Shown one piece after another: positions 26,557-34,073 of a stretch of DNA of 64,000 nt. Source of the stretch: DAORHV01 sp964513925 (lineage in GTDB: Bacteria; Patescibacteriota; Gracilibacteria; Peribacterales; Peribacteraceae); the NCBI GenBank assembly GCA_964513925.1, contig CAZENR010000006.1:24508-88507 (forward strand), written 5' to 3'. Below the pieces are notes generated by a model. The model was not told the DNA's origin. It ran no database searches and saw only the letters and a program-made list of their open reading frames with translations. The translations under genes and the position numbers were made by a program. How positions within the stretch are numbered: the stretch's first letter is position 1; the number at the start of each line of letters is the position of its first letter.

Positions 26557-27471
26557 TCAGCAGCGGGCGGTAAGCAGGACTTCGACTAAAGCATCATGAA
26601 ACAACCCGAAACCCGCACCACGATCCCTGGCAAACAACGCCGGACGCGCATTGAGCTCAAAGAGCTTCCAGCTGCCGTCACGAGCCAAGCCCAAATCGAT
26701 GGAATACACCCTATCGGTGAACTGCGTCAGTTTGGCGTCTACCAACTCAAATGTCGTGCGCGCGGATGCCGGCACGCTGGACAGCGGCACTTCATGCGTG
26801 CTGCCACCCTGGGCGACATTGGGGAGCAGTCCGCCCGGAGGAGGCGTACGGATAAAGGCCTGGATCAAAGTGCCGCGAATGCAAATCATGCGGAAATCGT
26901 GCGAGCCGGAAACAATACCGGGTATGCCCTGTGCCGTATCAATGAATTCTTCTAAGAGATATGGAAACGATGACACGCGAGCGCGTACCTCTGCTTTGGG
27001 CCCGATGTACACGCCGGCTCCCCCCTCTCCGTCCACGGGCTTGGCCACGACCCATTCGGTGGACGCCGCTGCAAGTGCTGCATCCAACTGCTTGGCATCG
27101 GCGACGACGAAGGATCGGGGCGAGAGATCGGGAAACAGAGCACGCGTGCTCTGCTTGTCGGTACACAGCACATCAAGTTTCGAATCGTTAACCACCACCG
27201 CTTGCTCATCGGCAACAAAATGTCCTTTGTTGTACACGACATCTGCCTGTATCGGCTGCTGGTAGGCAAGAAGCTCTCCTCCTTCATACACCCATCCAGA
27301 GGAAAAGCATCCGCCACCCTGGTAGGACTGCATGCCCCTGGCAACGAACAATGTAGCCCCCTTGGAATGCAGGGCTGTAGCCAGCTGTCGGTACGAACGC
27401 CTGTATTCCTCGATGTCGAAAGGATATCCGTCTGGAGCCGGTGCGTCGAAAAACACTACGACGGAGCGCAT
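26557..27471 (-). CDS. ATP-grasp ligase A (RimK/glutathione-synthetase-like fold)
   Basis: A 304-residue ligase-type protein. ATP-binding features are WVVAKPVDGEGGAGVYIGP (lysine and glycine-rich loop), PYLLEEFIDTAQG, HDFRMICIRGTLIQAFIRTPP, and the metal-binding end SIDLGLARDGSWKLFELNARPAL (D, E and N). Such enzymes join a carboxylate to an amine through an acyl phosphate. It starts one base after the stop of the N-formylglutamate amidohydrolase-like gene (TAGTATG) and is followed in the same way by a paralogue. The three genes form one tightly coupled unit. Confidence 0.85.
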   Translation of the reverse strand: MRSVVVFFDAPAPDGYPFDIEEYRRSYRQLATALHSKGATLFVARGMQSYQGGGCFSSGWVYEGGELLAYQQPIQADVVYNKGHFVADEQAVVVNDSKLDVLCTDKQSTRALFPDLSPRSFVVADAKQLDAALAAASTEWVVAKPVDGEGGAGVYIGPKAEVRARVSSFPYLLEEFIDTAQGIPGIVSGSHDFRMICIRGTLIQAFIRTPPPGGLLPNVAQGGSTHEVPLSSVPASARTTFELVDAKLTQFTDRVYSIDLGLARDGSWKLFELNARPALFARDRGAGFGLFHDALVEVLLTARC

Positions 27472-27472
27472 A

Positions 27473-28249
27473 CTACGAGGTAAGGTCACACAAGTGCGGC
27501 GCCGGACGCTGTGCGTGCCATGCGGAAAATTGATCCACAATGTCCTGGAACTGGCGGTGCAACCTGTCTATGGCGTCGTCATGCGGAACCAGCGTTTCTT
27601 CGTTCATGTACAAGGCGCGACTGAATTCTATCTGGATGCCAGGCACGCCCAAGCGGCTGCAATGCACGCCCACGGTGTAGCGCCCCATATACGGGGTATT
27701 GATGGCAACGGTGTAGCCAAGTTGCTCGAACGCATGACGGAAGAACTGCGTTGTTTCGGCGTCACAGGTGGTGTAATGGCGGTTACCCAATACGACATCC
27801 GGACGCAGCACGCCGGAATCCGCTTTGGAGCGCGGGCCGACAGACCACATGGAATGACCGTCTATGAGAAACGACGCCTGTTTCATCGCCTGCGCCAGCT
27901 CCGCATGGAACGGCGCATGAAACCTCTGCACCCACTGCTCCATGGTTTCAAGGCTCGGATCCGTCGTAAACACATCGCTGCCGTCGGTAAGTGACAGCAG
28001 CACCACACCCTCCGAACGACGCATGCCCACGGTGTACATTTCGTCGGGTGCGCGATTCACATCCGAAATGATGCGAGAATGCTTGGCCTCTACGATCACG
28101 GTTCCCTTGGCATTGTAAATGCGCTCGGTATACAAATCCGGATCGTGCATGAGCGCCTTCTCATCTTGCTTCAAGAGCGCGCGGATATCATCCGGAATAT
28201 AAGTCGATGCATGCGGAATGCTCACGACGATTGGCTTCATTTTTACCAT
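27473..28249 (-). CDS. N-formylglutamate amidohydrolase family protein
   Basis: Zinc-dependent amidohydrolase fold, 258 residues. Family features are VVSIPHASTYIPDDI near the N-terminus, RIISDVNRAPDEM, the metal/catalytic SFLIDGHSMWSVGP and the C-terminal VGVHCSRLGVPGIQIEFSRALYMNEE. Classical members remove formate from N-formylglutamate in histidine breakdown, but no hut genes are present here. With two ATP-grasp ligases directly downstream, a role in making or trimming an amide-linked small molecule or peptide is inferred. A TATGAT box lies 8 bases before the ATG at 28249. Confidence 0.85.
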   Translation of the reverse strand: MVKMKPIVVSIPHASTYIPDDIRALLKQDEKALMHDPDLYTERIYNAKGTVIVEAKHSRIISDVNRAPDEMYTVGMRRSEGVVLLSLTDGSDVFTTDPSLETMEQWVQRFHAPFHAELAQAMKQASFLIDGHSMWSVGPRSKADSGVLRPDVVLGNRHYTTCDAETTQFFRHAFEQLGYTVAINTPYMGRYTVGVHCSRLGVPGIQIEFSRALYMNEETLVPHDDAIDRLHRQFQDIVDQFSAWHAQRPAPHLCDLTS

Positions 28250-28374
28250 GCACCGCCATCATACCATGATGCGGCGACAGCCCGTCATAAAACACGCGAT
28301 GCGCTGAATTGCACTTTCGTATAGTAAGCCACACATGCATAGTCGCCCCACTCTCTGCTACCATGGGAAACGGC

Positions 28375-29736
28375 ATGCGCATCCCGCCCCGCGTTTACAT
28401 CCCCGCCGTGTTGGCACTGGTCATCGTCGCCGGGGTCGGCGCGGTGCTTATTTGGCAAATCCGCGCCTCGGTCAACGTCATTGAAATGGCCTTCAATGGA
28501 GTAAGGCAAGCGCAGCAATCCATCTTTACGCCAAGCGCCAACCGCGATACGGGCGGGCAAAACCAATCGGAGGCATTGATGCACCTGCGCCAGGGCGAAA
28601 TCTTCGAGCGTCGCGGCGAGTGGCGCCAAGCGCAAGATGCATATCTGCTCAGCGTCAACGCCGGCGGCGGCGCTCCCGCATTGCGCAAGCTCATTCGCAT
28701 TCAGTTACAGCGCCGCGAATACGACGCTGCCGGTGACAGCATCGGCAAGTTACGTAAAGAAACTCGCGAAACGGACGACATCATGCTGCTCTCGGGATTG
28801 TTACAGCTGCGCACGGGGAAAATAGACGCGGCACGCTCCACCTTTTCGGCCCGCCCGGAAACACCTCAGGCGCAGTACGGCCTAGCGCTGGTGGCGCTTG
28901 CAGGCCGCGACTTAGACGGAGCACAACAACAGTTGAAGCTGGCTGCGCAGAATAGCGATGCCACCATCCGCAGTTATGCGACAACCCTCATGGCGGCATT
29001 CAAGGAATTCTCTCTCTTCGCCGAAGGACAAGAAACGCATTTGGACACCCTGCTTGCCCGCGCGCTTGCGCAGGTCGGTGAATGCGAAACGGCGCTGACC
29101 TACGTAAACAAAGTCACGGCAAAGCAAGACCGCTACCGCGACGCCTGGATTGTGAAAGGCTACTGCGAGTTCACCACAGAACGCCTGCAAGATGCGCTTG
29201 CATCCCTGGAGCGCGCGTACTCCATCGACCCAGAAAAGCCCGAGACGCAGTACTTCCTCGCCCGCACGCACGCCGCCATGGGCGACCCGCAGAACGCCGT
29301 CACCTTCTTGCAGTACGCCGTGCTCAACGGCTTTAGTCCGGCCAAAGATGCACGGGATCTTTTGGCACAGTACGCTTTGGAATTGGGCGACACCGACTTG
29401 GCACTGGAGCAGTACCGCACCATCGCCGAAGACCCAGCTAGCGAACCTGAAGATTATGAAAAGTACGTCAACCTGGCACTGCAGTTGCCTAACCGTGCCA
29501 ACGAGGCATATCAAGCGGCAAAAGACGCACAAGCCAAGTGGCCTGACGATGCACTGCCGTTTGTCATGCTAGGCAAAGCCGCAGGAGCGCTTGGCGCCAA
29601 GGATGAAGCCGAAAAGGCACTGCGCGAAGCGCTGCGCATAGATCCAAAGTTTACGAAAGCAACAGAGGAGCTAAGCGCGCTGCGTACAGGGAAGTCGTCG
29701 AGTGCGACTACGAGCAGCGCAAGTTCCGCAAAATAG
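28375..29736 (+). CDS. membrane-anchored TPR-repeat protein
   Basis: A protein of about 453 residues. An N-terminal membrane anchor (VYIPAVLALVIVAGVGAVLIW) is followed by helical tetratricopeptide repeats, for example LMHLRQGEIFERRGEWRQAQDAYLL, DAWIVKGYCEFTTERLQDALASLERAYSIDPEKPE and PFVMLGKAAGALGAKDEAEKALREALRIDP. A serine/threonine tail ends the protein. The bulk is probably outside the membrane and acts as a scaffold. An ATG at 28363 is also in frame, but it overlaps a TACCAT -10 box, so 28375 is preferred. It is divergent from the amidohydrolase unit. A terminator follows. Confidence 0.85.
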   Translation: MRIPPRVYIPAVLALVIVAGVGAVLIWQIRASVNVIEMAFNGVRQAQQSIFTPSANRDTGGQNQSEALMHLRQGEIFERRGEWRQAQDAYLLSVNAGGGAPALRKLIRIQLQRREYDAAGDSIGKLRKETRETDDIMLLSGLLQLRTGKIDAARSTFSARPETPQAQYGLALVALAGRDLDGAQQQLKLAAQNSDATIRSYATTLMAAFKEFSLFAEGQETHLDTLLARALAQVGECETALTYVNKVTAKQDRYRDAWIVKGYCEFTTERLQDALASLERAYSIDPEKPETQYFLARTHAAMGDPQNAVTFLQYAVLNGFSPAKDARDLLAQYALELGDTDLALEQYRTIAEDPASEPEDYEKYVNLALQLPNRANEAYQAAKDAQAKWPDDALPFVMLGKAAGALGAKDEAEKALREALRIDPKFTKATEELSALRTGKSSSATTSSASSAK

Positions 29737-29826
29737 ATAGTAAGGGAATCCATAGATTCCAAGGATTCCTTGAAATCCCCTCGCGATGATGACCGCTAGA
29801 AACATCGCAATGACTCATGCATAAAC

Positions 29827-29850
29827 AAAAAGACCCGTGCGGGCCTTTTT
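29827..29850. terminator. bidirectional terminator after the TPR gene
   Basis: AAAAAG-CCCG / CGGG-CTTTTT inverted repeat with A and T flanks. It could end the TPR transcript on the plus strand and any RNA from 29880-30250 on the minus strand. Confidence 0.8.
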
Positions 29851-29869
29851 GTGTTTGTGTTCGCCTCCT

Positions 29870-30400
29870 GAGCTATCAATGGAGTTATATGAGGGTAACT
29901 TCCACTGAGCCTAGTAACGGAGGGTACACGCGGGGGAGGAGCCCCAGAATTCTCTGCCTTGTTGCGGTCTCTTGTTTCTCCTCGTGACCAGACGAAGTCC
30001 CCGTACCGGTTCGCCACGCGGTGCACTAGGGCTCCGGGGGAACACTGGGGAGAAAGGGGTCGCACCCCGGCGCGCTCTCTCACTATGCCGGGGCGACATT
30101 ACAGAGCAGAGAGGAGAACAGGCACGGTAGCCATGCCGGTTTTCCTCTCTACGGGCGTTTCCTCACGTATGCGACCTATGGTGTGAATGACCGAGTGTTT
30201 GTTTGGGAGGCTCCGGAGCCTTGGCGCGGCGGATGTCCGACCGGCCTATGTGTATTGGTGTGGCGACTTCTCTGTTTTGGAGAAATCATGCCATTGTATT
30301 CCCTAGAAATTTCTTTGCAAGGATATGTGATGGATTTTTCTCAAAAACATGATGTTGTAACTTCCGTGTATTTCGCCCATTCTCACGGTATCATCTGCAA
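29870..30400. other. 530-base stretch without a supported gene; GC-rich inverted repeats
   Basis: No reading frame here looks like protein: those present are proline/arginine-rich shadow frames with no recognisable domain. The left part (29930-30160) is GC-rich with several short inverted repeats: GGGG-AGGA-CCCC near 29935, ACCG/CGGT near 30005, GGGG-TCGCA-CCCC near 30057, and GGCACGG/CCATGCC near 30121. A terminator lies at its left end on the minus strand. A structured RNA is possible. The right part (30290-30400) is AT-rich and holds the promoter of the next gene. Confidence 0.4.
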
Positions 30401-30403
30401 AGC

Positions 30404-31726
30404 ATGGTTCTGGTACGCAAAATTCTGCAGGTGTCGACCGTAGGAGCAATCGCTCTGGCCTTTTGTGCCGCAACGTTGATGTTTGTGCAGGAGCACACCG
30501 TCATTCCTCAATTGTCACTGGCAACAGCGCTCCATGCAGAAGATGTGGCGGTGTTCATGAAAGCTGTATCGGCAGATGATGTGGAGCGCTTGCTGCGCTA
30601 TGTCCGTCCGGATTTGCGACAAGATGTCGTTCTGCCCCACGGTGGCAGTGGTTCATACGAAGTGGCGTTACTGGTACGCGGTGAAGATAAACGCTGGATT
30701 CTGCAGAGCACCACCCGCACCGATGCAGAGGTAAGCGGCACGGGAACCGGCTGGATGCTGGGTCGCGACGAGCCCCGGCTGCGCACCTTATTTACAGCGC
30801 CGGAATATAAAAGGATGGTACGTGAGCACGCACCAGCAGTGTGGATGCGCAGCTCTGCGCTCGCGCTAACGTCCGCCGACCCCGATACGGTACTGTCTGC
30901 CCTACTGTCTCCTTACGCTGCAATACAGTGGAGCGAGCAGGGTCGTACGTTGACACTGGTACGAAACGAACGTCGGTCCAAGCCGGGGGCCGCCGGCTGG
31001 ATGCCGAGCTTCAATGCCGATACGCAGCACTTCTATCTTGCCGATGAGCAATTGGGTTCGCGCATTGCAAGCATGCAAACGGTATTACGTAACATGAATC
31101 CCGACATGGCGGAAGGATGGGCCGGCGCGCTTAGGTACCAATTGCAGCTGCTGCTGGGCGAAGAGGCGGCAAGACTTGCGGAAAAACTACCGACGGCGTT
31201 ATACGCTTTGCGGGTGGAAGACAGCAGCGGCGGACTTGTGGCTGCGGCGGTGTTCCGCGGCAGCGACCCGGCTATCTATAAAGGATTGGAAGAAGGGTTC
31301 GCAGCTCTCCAGCCGCAAACGTCCCTGCGCACGTTGGAGCTACAAAAAAATGAACGCGTTGATATCGCCGTAGATACCGATGCAGTGACGCGCGAGCATG
31401 AAGAATATCAAGGCTGGGATGTCACCTCGATCCGTTCGCAGGCTGCGGGAACGGTATTGGTCGTAGCGCGCCGCGGCAGCTGGACGGCAGTGGGTACGGA
31501 GAAATCCATGGTATTGGACATGCTTTCCACCCAAGACACACCCGCTGTAGCGGGAGGCTCGGTGCGGGGCGATGCGCTTGCCTCGGCAGTTACGCGTTTT
31601 CTGCCGGCATTGCGCACGCGTGAACCATCGTTGTTGTGGTCGCTACTTGCAGAAGATATGACCTGGAAAGTAGCCGCGTTACCGGACGCCGATATCCTTA
31701 CCTTCACGGGCAACAAACTGGACTAG
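30404..31726 (+). CDS. exported or membrane-anchored protein of unknown function
   Basis: A 440-residue protein with one N-terminal hydrophobic segment (VSTVGAIALAFCAATLMFVQ) that acts as a signal or anchor. The remainder is a large soluble domain with repeated alpha/beta patterns (LALTSADPDTVLSALLSPYAAIQW ... FYLADEQLGSRIASMQTVLRNMNP ... ALASAVTRFLPALRTREPSLLWSL). The layout loosely resembles DUF3352-type exported proteins, but I cannot confirm that. A TATCAT box lies 9 bases before the ATG. secF follows after 35 bases. Confidence 0.7.
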   Translation: MVLVRKILQVSTVGAIALAFCAATLMFVQEHTVIPQLSLATALHAEDVAVFMKAVSADDVERLLRYVRPDLRQDVVLPHGGSGSYEVALLVRGEDKRWILQSTTRTDAEVSGTGTGWMLGRDEPRLRTLFTAPEYKRMVREHAPAVWMRSSALALTSADPDTVLSALLSPYAAIQWSEQGRTLTLVRNERRSKPGAAGWMPSFNADTQHFYLADEQLGSRIASMQTVLRNMNPDMAEGWAGALRYQLQLLLGEEAARLAEKLPTALYALRVEDSSGGLVAAAVFRGSDPAIYKGLEEGFAALQPQTSLRTLELQKNERVDIAVDTDAVTREHEEYQGWDVTSIRSQAAGTVLVVARRGSWTAVGTEKSMVLDMLSTQDTPAVAGGSVRGDALASAVTRFLPALRTREPSLLWSLLAEDMTWKVAALPDADILTFTGNKLD

Positions 31727-31761
31727 CATCGCTCCCTGTTTCGCAGTACCCTACCCGCGCT

Positions 31762-32673
31762 ATGGACTTCGACTTCCTCAAACCCGCTAGATACTTCTTT
31801 ATTCTCTCGACGATTCTTACCGCCGTATCGGTGGTACTGCTGTTCGTCCCGGGCCCGCGCGTGAGCATTGAGTTCACGGGAGGTACCCGCATGGAGATTG
31901 CAGCAGCCAATAAAGAGGTAACTGCTGAAACGGTTGTAGCAACTCTGCAGAGCTTTTCTGCCGAAGAGTCGCTCAACCCCACGGTCAACAAGATTGGTAA
32001 CGGAAATTTCGTCATCCGCATCCGCGGCATCGACAACGCCACGCACACTGAGCTGATCAAGCACTTACAAGAAAAGCTGGGCGGGGTGGAGGAAACTCAG
32101 TACACGACCATCGGACCCACCGTGGGTGAGACACTGAAGCAACGCGCAGCCATCGCTCTTGCAGTGGCATCGCTGGGCATCATTTTGTATTTGGCCCTTG
32201 TCTTCCGCAAAGTGCCGCGTCGCTACAGCCCATGGAAGTTCGGCGTCATTGCCGTGCTGACGCTGCTGCACGACGTCATGATCACCGTCGGCATCTTCGT
32301 CATCATCAGTCATTACACGGCCTTCGAAGTCGACACGCTGTTCGTCACTGCCTTGCTGACAATCCTCGGCTACTCGGTCAACGACACCATCATCGTGTTC
32401 GACCGTATCCGCGACAACATCTTCGCTCAGGAGCGCAAAGAGGAATTCCCGCAGTTGGCAAACCGTTCCGTCAACCAAACCTGGGTACGCTCATGCTTTA
32501 CCAGCGGCTCCACGCTCATCATGTTGGTATCGCTGTACTTCTTGGGCAGCCCGAGCATTAAGTGGTTCGCGCTCACGCTGGTAGTGGGCATCATCCTGGG
32601 TACGTACTCCAGCATCTTCGTAGCAACTCCGCTGTTGGTGTACTGGCACAAGCGCAGCAACAAGCACTCGTAG
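31762..32673 (+). CDS. secF: protein translocase subunit SecF
   Basis: Membrane subunit (303 residues) that with SecD uses the proton gradient to help SecYEG export. It has six predicted spans. Landmarks are the N-terminal FLKPARYFFILSTILTAVSV, IEFTGGTRMEI, TIGPTVGETLKQRAAIAL, LLHDVMITVGIF and LGYSVNDTIIVFDRIRDN. The ATG at 31762 is 9 bases after a TACCCT box. secD, normally the gene before secF, is not here. trigger factor follows 19 bases downstream. Confidence 0.95.
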   Translation: MDFDFLKPARYFFILSTILTAVSVVLLFVPGPRVSIEFTGGTRMEIAAANKEVTAETVVATLQSFSAEESLNPTVNKIGNGNFVIRIRGIDNATHTELIKHLQEKLGGVEETQYTTIGPTVGETLKQRAAIALAVASLGIILYLALVFRKVPRRYSPWKFGVIAVLTLLHDVMITVGIFVIISHYTAFEVDTLFVTALLTILGYSVNDTIIVFDRIRDNIFAQERKEEFPQLANRSVNQTWVRSCFTSGSTLIMLVSLYFLGSPSIKWFALTLVVGIILGTYSSIFVATPLLVYWHKRSNKHS

Positions 32674-32692
32674 TCCTTCATCCCCTTTCGCC

Positions 32693-33973
32693 ATGTCCTC
32701 CAAAATCGAGCGCCTGAAGCAGGCACGCGTACAATGCACCGTACAGATTTCCGCCGAGCGCCGTGCTTTGGCCGAGGAACGTGCGCTCAAGCGCATCGGC
32801 CAACACATGAAAATCGACGGGTTCCGCGAAGGAAGGGCTCCCTTGAACGTCATTCGTGAAAGGGCAAAGCCGGAAATGGTTCTGGAGGAAACCGTACGCA
32901 TGATGGCCCCTGATCTGATTACAGAGACCATGAAGGAGCACGATCTTAAGCCCATCATTTCTCCTAAGTTGGTCGTAACAAGCAAGGAGCCCCTTGCCGT
33001 GCAGCTGCTGTTCGTAGAGCGTCCGCAGGTCAAGCTGAGCAAGCCCAATGCGCTCAAGTTGGAAAAGAAGGAACCAAAGCTGCCCGATGACAAGGAAGTG
33101 GACGAATTCGTAAAGAAAGTCTTGGCGCAGGATCGCCAGGAATTACCCGTAGACCGCGCTGCTGCCAAGGGCGACCTCGTGCGTGTGCACCTTTCAGCCG
33201 TGAACTTGGATGGATCGCCCATGCAGGAACTCAACAACCTGCCCTACAGCCTGACGCTCGGTTCGGAAGACCTCATCCCCGAGCTGGACGGCGTGCTTGT
33301 TGGTGCAAAGGCAGGTGAGACGAAGGCGATTTCTCCCCGTTTCCCGAAAGACCACCCCATCCCCGCCCTCCGCGACAAAACGGTAAAGCTGGAGGCCAAA
33401 GTGACCGCGGTCGCCGAGGTAAAGCTGCCGGAACTGACTGCCGAGTTCATTAAGACCCGCATGGGCATGGATCAAACGCCCGAAGACTTCCGCAAAGGCA
33501 TTCGCGAGGCACTCTCCGAGCAGGCGAAATTCCGCCATGCAAAGGAACGTGAAGAGGAATTCTTCGCCATGGTACGCAAGGCTACGACCGTAGACCTGGC
33601 ACCCGAGATCGTGGAAAACGAAGTGCAAAACATGCTTGCCGACCTGCAGGAAAACCTCTCGCGCGACAAGCTCACGCTGGAAGACTGGCTGCAGCAAACA
33701 GGCAAAGAGCCCAAGCAGGTGCTGGAGGAAATGCGCGGCATTGCCACCGACCGCATTACGCTGCGCTTCGGCTTGCAGGAGTTCATTCAGGCAAAGGAAG
33801 TAAAAGTGGATGCAGCGGAAATGCAAAAGAGCCTCGAAGCCGCCAAGGCGATGGCGCAAAACGGGGGGCGAACCGTTGTCGATGCAGACACGCAGCCCGG
33901 CGGAGACTTGTACGCCCAGGTAGAGTGGGAGCTGCAAGTGCGCCAAGTCATGAAGGAGGCGCTGGGAGAGTAA
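32693..33973 (+). CDS. tig: trigger factor
   Basis: Ribosome-bound chaperone with peptidyl-prolyl isomerase activity, 426 residues. The ribosome-binding N-domain carries the signature FREGRAPLNVI (usually G-F-R-x-G-x-x-P). The FKBP-type middle domain is GDLVRVHLSAVNLDGSPMQ ... IPELDGVLVGAKAGETKAI. The C-terminal chaperone arms are helical (TPEDFRKGIREALSEQAKFRH). It lies downstream of secF, matching a shared job in handling new export substrates. A pyrimidine-rich stretch precedes the ATG. Confidence 0.95.
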   Translation: MSSKIERLKQARVQCTVQISAERRALAEERALKRIGQHMKIDGFREGRAPLNVIRERAKPEMVLEETVRMMAPDLITETMKEHDLKPIISPKLVVTSKEPLAVQLLFVERPQVKLSKPNALKLEKKEPKLPDDKEVDEFVKKVLAQDRQELPVDRAAAKGDLVRVHLSAVNLDGSPMQELNNLPYSLTLGSEDLIPELDGVLVGAKAGETKAISPRFPKDHPIPALRDKTVKLEAKVTAVAEVKLPELTAEFIKTRMGMDQTPEDFRKGIREALSEQAKFRHAKEREEEFFAMVRKATTVDLAPEIVENEVQNMLADLQENLSRDKLTLEDWLQQTGKEPKQVLEEMRGIATDRITLRFGLQEFIQAKEVKVDAAEMQKSLEAAKAMAQNGGRTVVDADTQPGGDLYAQVEWELQVRQVMKEALGE

Positions 33974-33992
33974 GATGGATTCCAAGACTCCT

Positions 33993-34019
33993 AAAAACGT
34001 CCCCGGAGGGACGTTTTTT
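33993..34019 (+). terminator. terminator of tig
   Basis: AAAAACGTCC-CCGGA-GGACGTTTTTT hairpin with a T run after the tig stop. Copies of the dispersed GGATTCC-type repeat lie on both sides. Confidence 0.9.
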
Positions 34020-34073
34020 GAATCCAGGACTCCTCAAGCCCGGGTATCTTGGCATCTGTGGATCAGACACGCA

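Noticed and set aside
29796..30083. 95-codon minus-strand frame in the non-coding block
   Set aside because: It is proline/arginine-rich without hydrophobic core, covers inverted repeats and runs across the terminator hairpin. No start signal fits.
29870..30250. RNase P RNA, tmRNA or SRP RNA
   Set aside because: The block size is right for RNase P RNA, but the universal GAGGAAAGTCC and AGATGAATG-type segments are absent on both strands. The tmRNA ends and a GNRA-type SRP hairpin were not found either.
30183..30443. 86-codon plus-strand frame before the exported protein
   Set aside because: It overlaps the start of the better-supported gene at 30404 in another frame and shows no domain or promoter.
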